The notes under the pieces are model-generated. The model had not been told where the DNA came from. It did no database searches and was given only the letters and a program-made list of their open reading frames with translations. Source: Fasciolopsis buskii (lineage: Eukaryota > Platyhelminthes > Trematoda > Plagiorchiida > Fasciolidae). Taken from it: 64,000 nt of DNA. Shown here piece by piece: positions 23,790 through 36,500 of the stretch; position 1 is the first letter of the stretch; each line of letters starts with the position of its first letter. A program made the translations under genes and the position numbers. Location of the stretch: the NCBI GenBank assembly GCA_008360955.1, contig LUCM01007140.1, forward strand, positions 2,877 through 66,876, read 5' to 3'.

Positions 23790-25430
23790 AAGTTGAAGAA
23801 CAATACGAAAGAGGAAAGACTTCGAATACAAGGAAGTCATCAATTGGGACATTCAGCCCTATCACCCATTCCGTCCAGTCATCGCCTGAGATTTCGTAGA
23901 CTCCAACCCATCAGCATAAATTAAACCAGCACACTTCAGTCCACTGTTTTTTTATACCTCGTCACCGCACTATTGACTGACCACCTCAAGCGGTCTTCCA
24001 ACCAATACCTGCTTCGGACAACAGCACACAAAGGCGCAGGCGTCGCCTTGGTATCTGTGACATATGAACAAGCCACCTTAATTTCTTTATTCTTTTTAAT
24101 GGCTGAACCCTAGGGCTCAGAGCTTTGCGCATAACCTCTGTGTTGCTTACCGAATTCTCCCACCATATTCCGGTAATACTGCGAAGCCAGCGATGTGCAG
24201 TTACCTACGGACGTTGCACATTTTCTGTCTTCAGTGACCACGTTTCTGAGCCGCAAAGAAGTAATGATCTTACTACTGTTCTATAAACTGGACATTTGAT
24301 CAACAGGCGGATTTCCCATCGATGCCACAAGCACCGCACATTGGTAAATGAAAACTGGGTCATCGGTATACGGGACGATATTTCACCCGATAGAAAACAA
24401 GTTGGTGAGATGCAACTATCTAAGTAAACAGAAATATTCTACTTCACCTGATTCTTTCCCTGATACAACAAGGCTCGACTTCAAACCAATTCATCAGTAC
24501 TTTATCCTTCACAGGATCATAACATGTCCCAAAACATACGTAAATGTATTTCAGACAGTCGAGAGAAAAAACAGTAACCTATCTAGGTCTTCATTCAGAA
24601 GCACAACGAATCAAAAAATATTTTCCAGCCTGACTAGATATCAGTGCCACTGTTCCCACTTGAGACACTTCCATAATCATCTCAAAAAGAAGTTGGGAAG
24701 AAAGAGTAAAAGAGGATAATGCACTTTGCTAGATGAGCTAGGATGAAAGATCACTATAAGCGCGAACTTGACCTCAGCTGTTCGAATATGGAATCCGGAA
24801 AAATGAAGTAAATTTTTGTGACACACTCTCCAGTGAGCGGTAGAGCCAGAGTTCCCCATAACCAACTAAGTCGGACAATTCACTTTCAGATCAATAAATA
24901 TCAAGATCACGGGTCTAAGAAAGGTGCTTCTGTTCTAAGATTTGTCGCATTACAAAAATTTGTTCAATAAAGTTACAATCGGATTAAAAACAGGGTACAT
25001 TCATATGTATACATATTTCGCAAGTGCAAGATAATCAGCGGAGGATAAGAACCGCCAAAAGTTTGGATGTACTAGTCATCAATCTAACTACTCTATGATT
25101 TTCACAAAAGGACGTACCATGCTTCTTGTAAATCGGAAAAATTGCCGACTCACTTGATTCCCTAGGCACTTGCTGCTTTCCCAGATGGGTCTCAGGAACC
25201 CTGGTAACTCCGATGACAACACTTCGCCACCTTCCTTGGAGAGGGACCGAGATAGCTCATCTGTTCCGGCTATCATACGGTTTACCGGAAAACCCATCTC
25301 TCTGATGACCTTGTTTTATGTTGGAGGACTTGAGACTACTGTCAGTCTTATACATGCGGGTTTAAGTGGGAGCCTCATCGTCAAATTCAGCCAAGTAAAG
25401 TGCTCTCGTCCGCTCTTCTAACCAACGTTC
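23790..25430 (-). mobile_element. 5'-truncated AP-endonuclease LINE, RT to 3' end
   Basis: On the minus strand the linker and RT entry appear at 25297-25088 (AGTDELSRSLSKEGGEVLSS, then PIWESSKCLGNQVS), followed by NHR and EQIFVMRQILEQKH near 25,080-24,940. The C-terminal region is at about 24,320-23,900: LLLCGSETWSLKTENVQR, HRWLRSITGIWWENSVSNT, LRWLVHMSQIPRRRL, LSEAGIGWKTA and a G-V-Y-E-I-S-G-D-D tail. The last 130 nt also match the end of the LINE fragment at 37.15 kb, so both copies reach the family's 3' region. Stops and frameshifts make it dead. It lies just past the recognised 3' end of ARMC9, in the same orientation. Confidence 0.8.
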
Positions 25431-27024
25431 CCGGGAATAAATGTAGGAGTAGCCGGAATATTTTATCGCCTCACTTATACCTGGGTTTTATGGGCCAGTA
25501 ATCCTAATTAGCTGGTAAAGATCGTAACTATATTCTGTAGTCACAACCTTCTCCATTTGACTATAGTCCTTTATCTACAGCTACTCACAATCACTTCGCA
25601 AATTCTTGTTTGGTGGCATCACAGACATTCGCGCGTCTCACTGTACTAGACATTCTACAGTACGGGTCTGCGAGCATCCAACAGAGTAACTGATATCGAA
25701 CGAATCGGTCGTTTTTGAGGCTTACAGGGCTTAGAGTCTTGCATGGAGGTACGCGCTGAGTGTATCTTTAGTCTGCTTTTAATGTTTGGTCAGATACTGG
25801 ATATTTGGATGTGATGATGAGAAATTTGAAGATTCAACTACAACTCATGTCGATAATTATCATCCGGAAACAATTGCGATGAGCGCGTGGTTCAAGTATC
25901 GGTGAGATACCAAACGTATCTGCAGTGAGTTATGGACAGTTGGGACTTTTATTGTCCGCAGCGGCGGAAGCATGAGTTATTGATTCGCATATCACTTTTG
26001 TCTTTACAAAAACTATTACTTGTGTTTCTCTCCAATATGATTCTCCTAACGATCATACAGATGATACTGACTGGAGACATCGGGCAATTTAGGTCGGCAT
26101 ATCGATGTTTCGTACTGATTTTGATGGACTCTAAGTCGAGTTATGGTACAAACTGCACCGTAATTACGCTAAGATAGTCATAGTTCATCATAAAGAGGAC
26201 TGACGTAGCGGATTGGTAATAGAAATTGACCGAATGGGCACAATCTGACAGGGAAAAAAGAATACTTGCCTGAGTATATCCACGCTTGTTTCATACCAAT
26301 GTCAACATGCGGTGTATCCTATGTTCTTGCTGATGTGCACCAGAGGAGTTATGAATTTCACTTTTTCTTGGCCATCGAGTGTCATAAAGAAACTATCCCA
26401 TGACTTTCACACTATAAGTATTGTTGAACTCTCACCCGCTGAGTCATTCGCCTACCAAAATTCTCTTTACTGGATCGATCATCGTCATCTGATGGAGATA
26501 TGAAAAACTAGTGACTACCATTTACTGATTTGCTTGTGGGTCGCTGATCCTTAGGTTTCTAAAAATCCTCTGCCGGAGTCGAAACCAACCACTAGCACCG
26601 CCTGCGCCTGAACACCCACGGACCAGACCAGCTCAGCTACACTGCAACCCCAAATGGCTTCGAACGTCATTGACGTCTACAGTATAATTGACTCAACGGT
26701 GGTCAGAATCCACCTAATAATGCGTTGTATAATCTCGGTCTTGTCAACCCAGTGAATGAAAATTATTGAGCCGCTTGAATCCGGGACAGACAAACTTCTA
26801 ACTTCGCTTTACTACCGCGTAGTACATATCAAAATACGGGGACAAGAAGGGGAAGGCAATAAGGCAGACCATAAAGAAAACATGACCAAAAACAGGCTCA
26901 TAACTAGTCAATCAAAAGACATCTTTAGATAGACCGCTGTTTGAAGTCAACCAATGAACGGGAACTTCTTAAATATCCAAGAAATATGGTGTTAAGTGAA
27001 CAATTAAGCATGAAAGGTGCTGAT
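25431..27024. other. Region 3' of the last recognised ARMC9 exon
   Basis: If ARMC9 ends at the TAA at 27,025 this would be its 3' UTR and flank. I did not see a convincing AATAAA signal on the minus strand close to the stop. If instead the donor at 27,078 is used, a short last exon may lie here or further left, but I could not pick it out. No other gene is apparent. Confidence 0.35.
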
Positions 27025-27077
27025 TTACAGATTCCGGTAAACAGAAACAAAAACTGAAGAGTGGTAAACTAACTCAC

Positions 27078-27551
27078 TGGTATCATCCTCTTCGTCGTTG
27101 CCGTCTTTTTTCGGCCTTTCCGAGTTTTCGAGTCCGGAGTTTGATCGATCATTCAAACCAGATGCGAGACGACTGCTTTTCGATACATTCTGATCCTCGT
27201 CTCGTTCTGACGTTCTACTCGGCTGTGTACTACTAACCGTGGAATCCGGTGACTGACAGGTGGGTGACTTTTTGCAATTTGGAGAAGTGGCTTCGGGAGT
27301 GCGTGGAATTTTAGGCCGGCTTTCGAAAGCAGATCTTTTACTAGCCAAAGAGCGGCGGGAACCTTTACTAGAAATCGTTGACTGGGCTGGTTTCTGATTG
27401 ATATCCTTAGATGTTTCAGAGGGACTGGGCTGTGAAGACTGTCGTCTTGTCTGCGACTTTTCTTGTTGTTTCTGTAAGTCACTCAAGGCACTTCTCAGCT
27501 GATCGGAATCTAACTGCATCGAAGCTCTTGGTGTAATCTCTGCAGAATGGT
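27078..27551 (-). CDS. ARMC9: ARMC9 exon g (Ser/Lys-rich tail)
   Basis: The acceptor is TTCATGCAG before 27,551. Two bases complete an aspartate codon split from exon f. The exon encodes a polar tail with [19 protein letters not shown], then [14 protein letters not shown], which aligns with the A-F-x-x-K-P-R-x-P-x-T-P-E motif near the vertebrate C terminus, and an acidic [10 protein letters not shown] end. A consensus GTGAGT donor at 27,077-27,072 suggests another exon. Without splicing the frame continues 17 codons to a TAA at 27,025-27,027, through residues (ELVYHSSVFVSV) unlike the polar tail, which makes splicing the better guess. Confidence 0.88.
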
Positions 27552-30500
27552 CTGCATGAACAATAAAAGTGACAATATCATTAAAAGATTTCACTGTTAC
27601 AGAATCTTTTCATGGTAGAGGTACGGTTTTCCATTAATCGACCATCATGATGAACAACAAAAGTGTGGTAAAATATCACGATTCGAACACCAGTGTAGTA
27701 CCTAAGATAGAAGGAAGACTATTCGTCAGTTCATTTGGAAAAATCTTACGATTCCCCTGGAAAAAACATGGTTGCATGGCATGAAACTTAGGTCACAATC
27801 ATACTGTCGTCACGCAAGAGGTGAAAAAAGTCCCGAGAACTGGTCACCTGTAGATGATTTGTGACACGATTATCATATCGCACCCTCCAGACATGCTCGT
27901 CCGATGAAAACAGTGTGAGATAGGTCACCGCAAACAAAACGTGCCCAATAGAAAAGAGTTTGTGCGGTGATTACTTTCGCCAGGATGAATATTACCTCCA
28001 ACTCATGGAAGATAATGAACCTGATTTTTACTGACGCACGAGTCAGAAGACACTAAATTTCTCCAAAACATGGATGATCAACCAAAGAAAGAAGTCTAGC
28101 GTCTGCAGAATGAAATGGTCAGGGTTCGCATCCATAAAGTAAGGTGTTACGGGTTACGAGTATCCTTTTAGCAATACAAACGGTCAGGAAGATACTTTCG
28201 GAACTGGATACCAACGGAGTTGAATAACGCCACGTTTAAGCTAAAAATACTATTGCCTAAGAGAAAACATGATTAACCAACTGAATTAACGTAATGTATC
28301 TTAGAACTTTGCATTAGAGACCAGCAGATTAAAGTTCATGGGTTTGATAGGTTTGTTAAGCGATTAATGCTGGGATTTCTGGAGGTCGTGCCACATAATC
28401 CTATCAACTGACCAGAATTTGACCACAATAATTAACGATATAGTTCGATGGATCTATACTTCAAAAATAGTGATCGAAAAGACTTGTGCCATTTAGTCAA
28501 TGCGGACCACTGGAATTACCATACTAATTCTGGATATCCTGGAAAGCATCAATTACGACTGCTACATATATATATATATATCAGCTTGAAAACTAGCACG
28601 ATAAAGACGTAAAAATTGTAAATAGGATCATAAAGAAAGCGGATAAAAGGGGAAAGATAATAAACAACGCCAAATCAAATGTATTTTTTGCTTTTTGATA
28701 TCTATTCAAAGAGGATGAGTTCTACAGAGAGCCAGCATAGCATTCGCGTCACTGAGTTCGGTCATGTCTCTCAGTGTACCCAACCGACAACAATCCTTTT
28801 CTTTAGAGACCCAAACAGAAGAGTGGGAAGCAATGACCGAGGCGAAAACCAAAACCAACTTCTTCATACCCCTACGCTAAGTCCTAGCCTCACGGCCGCG
28901 CGCTCTCTAGGTTTGTGCAGGAAGTATAACAAGAGCACGAACTGGTAGACGATGGGCAGACATATGCAATACGTGTCCAGGTCACCGAAGGCAACGTAGA
29001 CAGATTATCTCAGTGAAGACGACTGAATTCACCCAACATAACGAGGACGCATCACCCAATCTTTCCACCTGGCTCAGAGAAATTCTTCGGAGATATCGGT
29101 GGCCGAAAACAGAAAGTCGCCGGGCATCCTCAACACGGATAGGCCGGGCTTTTCAGCCGTAAAGCAGAACAGTATGAACTGTGGCGTTAGAATGCCTTCC
29201 CTTGATGGGAAGCCAGATGTCATGGAGGTGCCAAAAGTGTCGTAAGTTTTCTCAATTCATGATGAGACCTCTTCAAGGCGGCCACGTGTGTTCAGACTCC
29301 GAGATAATTGAAGTTATTCTCACTACCTCTAACCGAACACCATAAAGGGTGAGTGCAGGCATAGGCTCCTGCCAGTTTTGAGGACGTACTGCATTTTGAA
29401 GGCGCAAAGCATATACCTTGCCTAGAGACCTTAATCTCCGAGGGTTCTAGTGCTCCCTGAATTACCTGTCCACTGCCACTTAGCAAGGCGATATCGTCGG
29501 GATACTCTGTGTCAAAAACCCTGTTCCATGAGAGGAGTCCAAATAAACCGTCTAAAATATCACATGAAATGTTGTGTAGAACATGGCAAAGTAGAACGGG
29601 AATAATGAAATAAGTTACAATGCTGTCCTCCACTGGAGATGATGAAGGATGGAGAAAGCTAGCCATAAGCCCTAGCCTGACCTGATGTATAACGATATAA
29701 ATCTTTGAAGACCGACATATACTTCTCAGGCACTCCATCCCCCAACAAACAGAGCAATGATGCAGACCTAACAACAGAATCAATGGTTGTGCGAATGTCT
29801 AAAAACACGGTGACCGTAGGCCTCTGGAAAATAAAACGCCGCTCTAACACCTGTCGGAGGGCGAAGACTTGATCGATGCATTTACGACCAATGCTAAACC
29901 CAGCCTGTTCCTCACGAGTTTGCCCTTTGCGTGTGTTGTACAACTTCTGAAGAACGATGCACGAGAGCAGCTTTAATGCTAATGGGATTCGGCTTATACC
30001 CCTATGATTACGGCAGCCAATGAGCAAACGCTTTTTGAAGATGGGGACAGCATTAGACTCCCCCCACGAGTAGGGAACTTTCGCGGGGTATCAGACTTTT
30101 AAGAACAAAACTTGAGGTTGTTTAACCTATTCCATTCTTCCATCTTTAAACGGAGCTGAGAAAAGCGCTTTATGACATCTTACTGCTCGGATTTCCATGA
30201 TGACTTTCGCTTAGTTGGTGGATTGGTTGAAGCACGCCACCGGATGCGTGCAGGAAGCGCTGCGGGAGGCGCTGACGCTGAAGGCAGCATACGTGTATCT
30301 GAAAGTGATCCGTCCAGCGTACAAGATAGTGGTGAAGGTTAGAGATCGGCTAACCGTCAGCTTTACAAGTCATTTCGCTCAAACACAATAATTTCCTACC
30401 GTCTGCTTCGATGAAATGAGACAACTAGTCAGAAGGTCTCAAGTCGGTAGAACGAAACATCTAAAGGTTTCTGACATTATATAAACTCTAAGTCCCTGCG

Positions 30501-33500
30501 CAAGCTTGCACTTAGTTTACGTCTCTTTATGAGGCATGCTTCATCATACTCCCTACCAGCCGGATTGATTGACGTGCTTCCAGAATGCGCAGCGACTCAG
30601 CAGAAGTCCAAGGCGGCACAACGCAACGGGTCAAACCACAACCCACGAAGCTAGAAGAATGCAAGGCGTTCTTGATAAGAAACCAGTACTCATTGTTGTT
30701 TTGAGATGTGGGCAATCCTAGATATTCAGGCAATATGTGCTTCGAAGGAATGATAGAAGATTTGGATCAGAATGCTGGTTGCAGTCTAACCGATGCTACG
30801 GTGTGCGATTTTGGGGCCCATAAAAGTACATGGACAACTTATTGCATACCAACGCGCGGTCGGAGTCGAGGGGAGTGCATCAATACAACCCGCAGTCTTA
30901 AAGACAGCCCCGCCACTTGTAGCTAGTAGCGATGTGTTTAATTCGGGTCCTTCGCTGACTCAAGGAAGGCGGATTCCAGGTGACACACCGGCGATTGGGA
31001 CATCTGAAGCTCGTACTGGAGAAAAACAATCGACTTTCTGGGCAAAAATCCAACAACCGTTTCCCGTTTTCAGAATGACAGCAATCGAGAACATAGGGAC
31101 CATTTAGATGTGCCCCATTCGAAGACAGCCGAACTGCTCTAGTATTCATGTTTCCTACCAAAATAACGATATCACTCTGCCTTGTTGTGTGTAAGAGGTC
31201 GTGCAACTCCGGGTAGGAAATGTCCTTGAGTGCATCTGGGAGGCAATCTGGTGGAACGTGCGCTAAGACGACAAACAAGTTGTGTCTATCAGAACGAAGA
31301 TTGTTTGGTTCGCACAAACTTCTAAATCTCATTGTGCACAGCCGGCTCTTGACTGGAGTCCAGTCAAGTAGTGCAGTCTCAGCCATCTCATTCAAAGTTA
31401 CACAAACGCCAGCAACACAAGAATCCGCGGCCTCACGGTCCTCAGAAGGGTGCAGATGAAATTTCACGGGACTAGACCTGTAGTCAGCTCGGTAATATAG
31501 CTGGCGTGTTGAATGCGAGTGTCTTGGATGCAATACACAACAACGGCTAAGGTCTCTAGTGCCCGGGCTAAACACCCTGCTGATTTATTCAAATCAGGAT
31601 TCGTACGTTGATCGTGACTAGTTTGAAGGGCCATCGAGGACGAAGAAATACAGCAATCGGTGGAAGCGGGTTCAGCGAGATTTGGGGTGCTATCTGAGAT
31701 AAGTCGTGAGAGAACACGAACAGGAGTTATCCCGGTTACATTTTGACCTGCTGACTTCAGCTCCCGAAGAATGTAAGGCAACTGTGTGGGAAGAGGAGCA
31801 ACAGGACGAACTAGTAAAAAAGCAAACATTTTTGTATGGTGGAAGGTTGGTTTTGCAAATTAGAAAAGAGCCAGAAACGTTCGTGCGAATAACAGTCGTG
31901 GTCATGTTTGAATGCGTTGTGGGCTATTGTACTACTCAGTCACCCAGTCCAGAGTAGGTCTTGTTATTCGAGGATGCATCTCTAGCCTTTGCGCCGTCAA
32001 GGGCTTTCTGTAAATCAGCAGAATCATTCCAGATGAGCCGGTGGCCAGGTGATCAGTTTATACGCCGCATCTGGAAAACCTTGTTGGTTCAGTGGGAGCA
32101 GTGACTGTATTTTTGGCGGGCCCCACTCGCTATGTTACAATGCCATCAGCAGACTCTTATGATATCAGATCTGCATTTGTGGGATGCAACTTTTATTTGA
32201 AAATTGTATCGCAAGTGATGTAGACATAGGAGGTAAAATGAGGCTTAAGAGTATTTTCCCTTTCTCACCGATTCATTCATTTGCTCACTCGATCAATCAG
32301 TCAGTTAGGTAATAAATCAATCGAACAAGAATTCAGCCAGTCACCGACCCAGTGAATGCAGATGATGAGTAAGACAGCCATTTATACGTTGAAGAACATT
32401 TCCGGACTCCCTGGTTTCATACAGCCACTTACCTAATCAATAAAATAATTTCTCTGCAAAATTCTTTTCAAGATTCATTGTACATAAGCAATTCGGAGCA
32501 GGTTATCTGTTCTGTTCATTTGAGACCCATTTGTGGTTTTAGAGCTGAGACCGCAGTACGTTGGCGCAACCATTGTTAGTTCATAATACAATATCTTTGC
32601 GATTTAAAATTATTATCGCCCTGCTTTATTTCCTCTGTGTAAAATATTATAAGAAAGACTGACAACGATTATTGAGAAGCGACTCAGAAAATGATGAATG
32701 CGGAATTTTTACCTTCACTGAAGCTTTGAGCCAAAGTGGCTAGACTGTCACGCAAATACAGGGGATGGTTAGACTCTTCAGTAACCGGGGCTGGGATATC
32801 TGCACTGCGCCTACAAGGGAAAGGACAAGAGACGAGTTCAACAGGAATATGAAAATGGCAAATCATTTCTATCAAACTAAAACAAAAAGAAAACCAATCA
32901 AATGAAGCTGCGTTGGTCATTTATTTATCCAAACTGCTCATTATTATATCTACAAAATAGTCAGATGTAAATTCCAAAAATTCCACGCAACTAAGTGGTT
33001 GTATGCGCCGTGCTAACAAAAATGTCTCCAAAGTTTCCCTGGAGGTTTCCAAAATGTGCCCTGTGAAAACCATTTGGAAATAGCTTCAGAATATCACTTC
33101 ACTGTCTGAAAGGACAAACAATATATTGTACGGAGTAGGCGTGCAAAACGCTTTGAAATAATTTCGATCTACGACCTATGGAACGAAGGTTACTTGTCGT
33201 ATTCCTCTTTGTCGTATTCCGTGTTTGAGAACGCATGATTTGTAGACACCTAAATAACCCAAAAAATTTCAGCACGTGTTATCAGTTTCGCTGTACCAAA
33301 GCATTTGGGCACATCACATGATTGTCCTAAAACTAGTGGAATACAAAACGTTTACATAAATCAATAAGTAATAAATAGCTCTACGGGTAAATTTCTGACT
33401 ACTCGCCACGCAGATCGGGTAGTAAACACTAAACAACTTAGGCAAGTACTATGGGACAGTTCAGAAGTTTCGAATTGTTGTCTGGCATTACCGATTAGAG

Positions 33501-36500
33501 TAATCGGAAAATTATCACAAGTCATCTAGGTGTCTTTCAGTCTGCAAAACGTCAGCGGATTGAATATTGACAAATTATGAGCAAGCTCGTCTCCACATTG
33601 TCAGGTGAATGCGGTTTTAATCGGTATAGATTATGTGATGACACAGAGAATGTAAGGAGCATATAAGAAAAATAAGTCTAACTTCCTATTAGACCTAGCA
33701 GTCAGTCTAGAGGGCCTAAAACAACTGTCTTTTACCGGGAAGATGCACTTCCACAAAAACGAATTTTATGCTGGTTTGTCAGGCAGAAAACGGTCGAATG
33801 ATATATGCAAAATGTCTTCCACGGACACCATTCACATTATTCATTCAGTACATTCATTCTTATGACTATTTCATCCAACTTTCACTGTTTATAGATAAAC
33901 AGCTATCCCATCGAGAACGTGGTGCACGAAATGCGTCAGCTAAAAGATTCATCGTGTCGACATCGAAATTCTCTTAACAGAATCGATGTTTGCTGCTATT
34001 AACAAACATCTGTAAAGTTGTCAGCTACTGTCCAAGGCTCCATCACACGATAACAAATAAAAAACGAAGAATCCGTATTTTCACAATGAACTACACTACT
34101 GACACTTTTTAAAACCACTATCTTAGACGGGTGGGTAAGTCAACTTTATGGACACAACAAATCATCGCGCATGACTCAGGGAAGAGCCCATACAAATGTT
34201 CATCTGGTTTTGTCCCCAGTAACCCTGATCACGGGAAGCATACACACCCGATCGTACGTCTGTTTCCGGCTACAGTTGGGAATTTCTGGTGGCCGCAGCC
34301 AAGCTTCTCACGACAATTATCAAATAATTTGTGTTATCATATCAGACCATGTGATTTTCGCCTGTAAGCAAATAACGGATGACAGTTATACCATGAACTA
34401 AAATTTGATGGGATTGGCCGAACGCATTTTCACTCTTACAGTTGAATGCAATGGAAGCAGGAACCAAGTAAACACCATGGGATCTTCCACCAGAATTGAA
34501 GGGCAACAACATTGTTATTTTGCTATCATAAATTTAAAAGTGCAAAGTGTGTTGAGGATTGCATGACACCACTGCAATTCCATAATTACGCTTTTTGACT
34601 AACTGTCCCGGAAATATGGCTGAACAGTGCAGCGGTAACATTAGCCTCAATGTAAAAGCTCGAGTTCAGAGCCTAGATGGGATGACAAATATTCACCATT
34701 GATGAGCTCCAATGACAGCAGCTTCAGCCACCCACCGACTAATCGCCCAACAAGTGTGCTACAACAAACAATCCGAGGGTAACCAGTGTTTAAAAACCCA
34801 GTGAGACGGTATTCCGTAAGAGAAGGCGAATAATCCTGGATTGTCGGAAAAGATAGTGTCGAAGCTAATCCCCAGTCTAACTTACGCGATATGCTATAAG
34901 AAGCCAGTAAACCGTAGACCAGGCTACTGGTTGGTACGGAACAGCAATGATGTCTTGCAGTATTCATATGTTTGCACAAATGATAGGGGAACAACCTCGA
35001 TAAAAGGAACCTAACGGTGCTCGAGGCATCGTTTCGTACTCAGTTATCACGATTTTATTTAGTCATTTGTAAATCTACACCCGCTTATCATGCTAATCCA
35101 CGAAGCACCCCAGCGGTCAAAACTGTGATTGGATGCTATCTTAGTCGAAACTTCGTTTGAGCTAGGTTGAGTTATTTAATCGGTTATCGGTGCTCCTTCA
35201 GCGATGGATCGCGACTGACGAGCAGAATCCGATAGTAACTAGGGATGCAATCTAGCTTTGAGAAACTGTGAATGTTTTCTGAAAATACAGCCAGAGTGAG
35301 GCCGCTCTATTGTCGTGACTACTGGCCACTGCCTAAAAAGGAGTGGTGACTGGTTCGCAAGAATGCAGGAAAACCCGAGTGAAACATACAGTAAGTTGTG
35401 TCAGACAATCAGCGTGAGCGGTTGTTGAGTGCAAAACAAATCAGGTGGACTAATCAGGAGATAAATAGAAAAACAAATAAAACAAAGTACAGTTACACGA
35501 GGACAAATATGCAGATGCTTAAAAAGATTGTTATGCTTGTTTGGCTTTGTTTTTCTTGCTTTACCTAATGAGAACAAACAATACCTAGTTGGAGTTACGA
35601 TTGATTGGCAACCGGCTTCCACAACAGAGTTGATAGCATAGGAAGTCGGGATTTTGTTGAGTTATCTTCCGGGAATGTCAAGACTTTCTTAAATGTGGAT
35701 AGAAAAAGAGTAGGAAGTCAATAGGATCATCATGTAAATATTGCCTTTCTGGAGTTTGCCAACCCAAATCAGATACCCGAAAAATAAAGGTCTCGGGAAT
35801 GGGTAATACTCCGTTCCAGCACAGTGACTTGATGGACAGCTCCATTCCACACCAAGTTACTCCTACTCTGTATAAACAAAGCTGAAGATACATTGTTCTC
35901 CTGTCAGCCAATTTCCCCAGGCCTGGGTTAACATGATTACCGGATCCCTGCACCTGTTGAGGGTCGATCAGCAAGCTGTGATGCAAACAACAGTCAACAA
36001 GCATGTCAGATTGACAATTCCCGGGCATTTGGTTAGTCTTACCATCGTTCACAAATGTCTTTTGAGGACGTTCGCTGAAGTTCACGCCCATTCCAAGAAT
36101 ATCTGTCAGATTATACGTCTCTATACCTAAAATGAAGTGGACGGTAGAGTCCCGGGTACGCAAACATGACGAGCGTCAGTAACCGCAAAGCCGGTCGTGT
36201 GTTTCCGGGGAAAGATTTTACATCCATCCGAATGCGAACCATACTACTGAACAATCCATCTTTCATCAAGGAATGTCTTCTGACAGCACAGTTTATTCCA
36301 CCCTTCAGTAGCTTCTATTTATCATTTAGTAGTCACATAACTGGGAGACAGTTTATCCATTCTCTACTAATAAGCACATAACGCCAGTGAAAATGAGCCA
36401 CCATCTATATACTTGATTCATGTGCACTGTTATGCAGTTCTTAATATTAGTTCCACAGGATTTGAACAACCTGGTCCCAGCGTCACATGAAAATAAAACA

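Larger units (their letters stand above)
28567..32094 (-). mobile_element. Nearly full-length dead AP-endonuclease LINE in an ARMC9 intron
   Basis: The element runs from right to left in sense with ARMC9, inside the intron between exons f and g. Order: endonuclease (31,830-30,898), linker ending in [15 protein letters not shown] (about 30,730-30,527), RT (about 30,080-29,290) and the C-terminal region (to about 28,715), then about 135 nt of 3' sequence and an (AT)8 tail at 28,566-28,581. Stops and frameshifts break every domain. Its right part, 30503-32094, has an almost identical inverted twin at 58817-60409. It is a trematode-type LINE by style; I did not resolve the clade. Confidence 0.85.

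Noticed and set aside
31706..31957. An 83-codon plus-strand frame, repeated almost unchanged at 59206-58955 on the minus strand
   Set aside because: It is antisense to the LINE endonuclease region. Its presence in both places is explained by the inverted duplication, and the sense strand has the recognisable domain.
35678..36163. A 161-codon minus-strand frame in an ARMC9 intron
   Set aside because: No domain, signal peptide or fitting splice sites; its phase does not help the ARMC9 model, which is already continuous from exon e to exon f.
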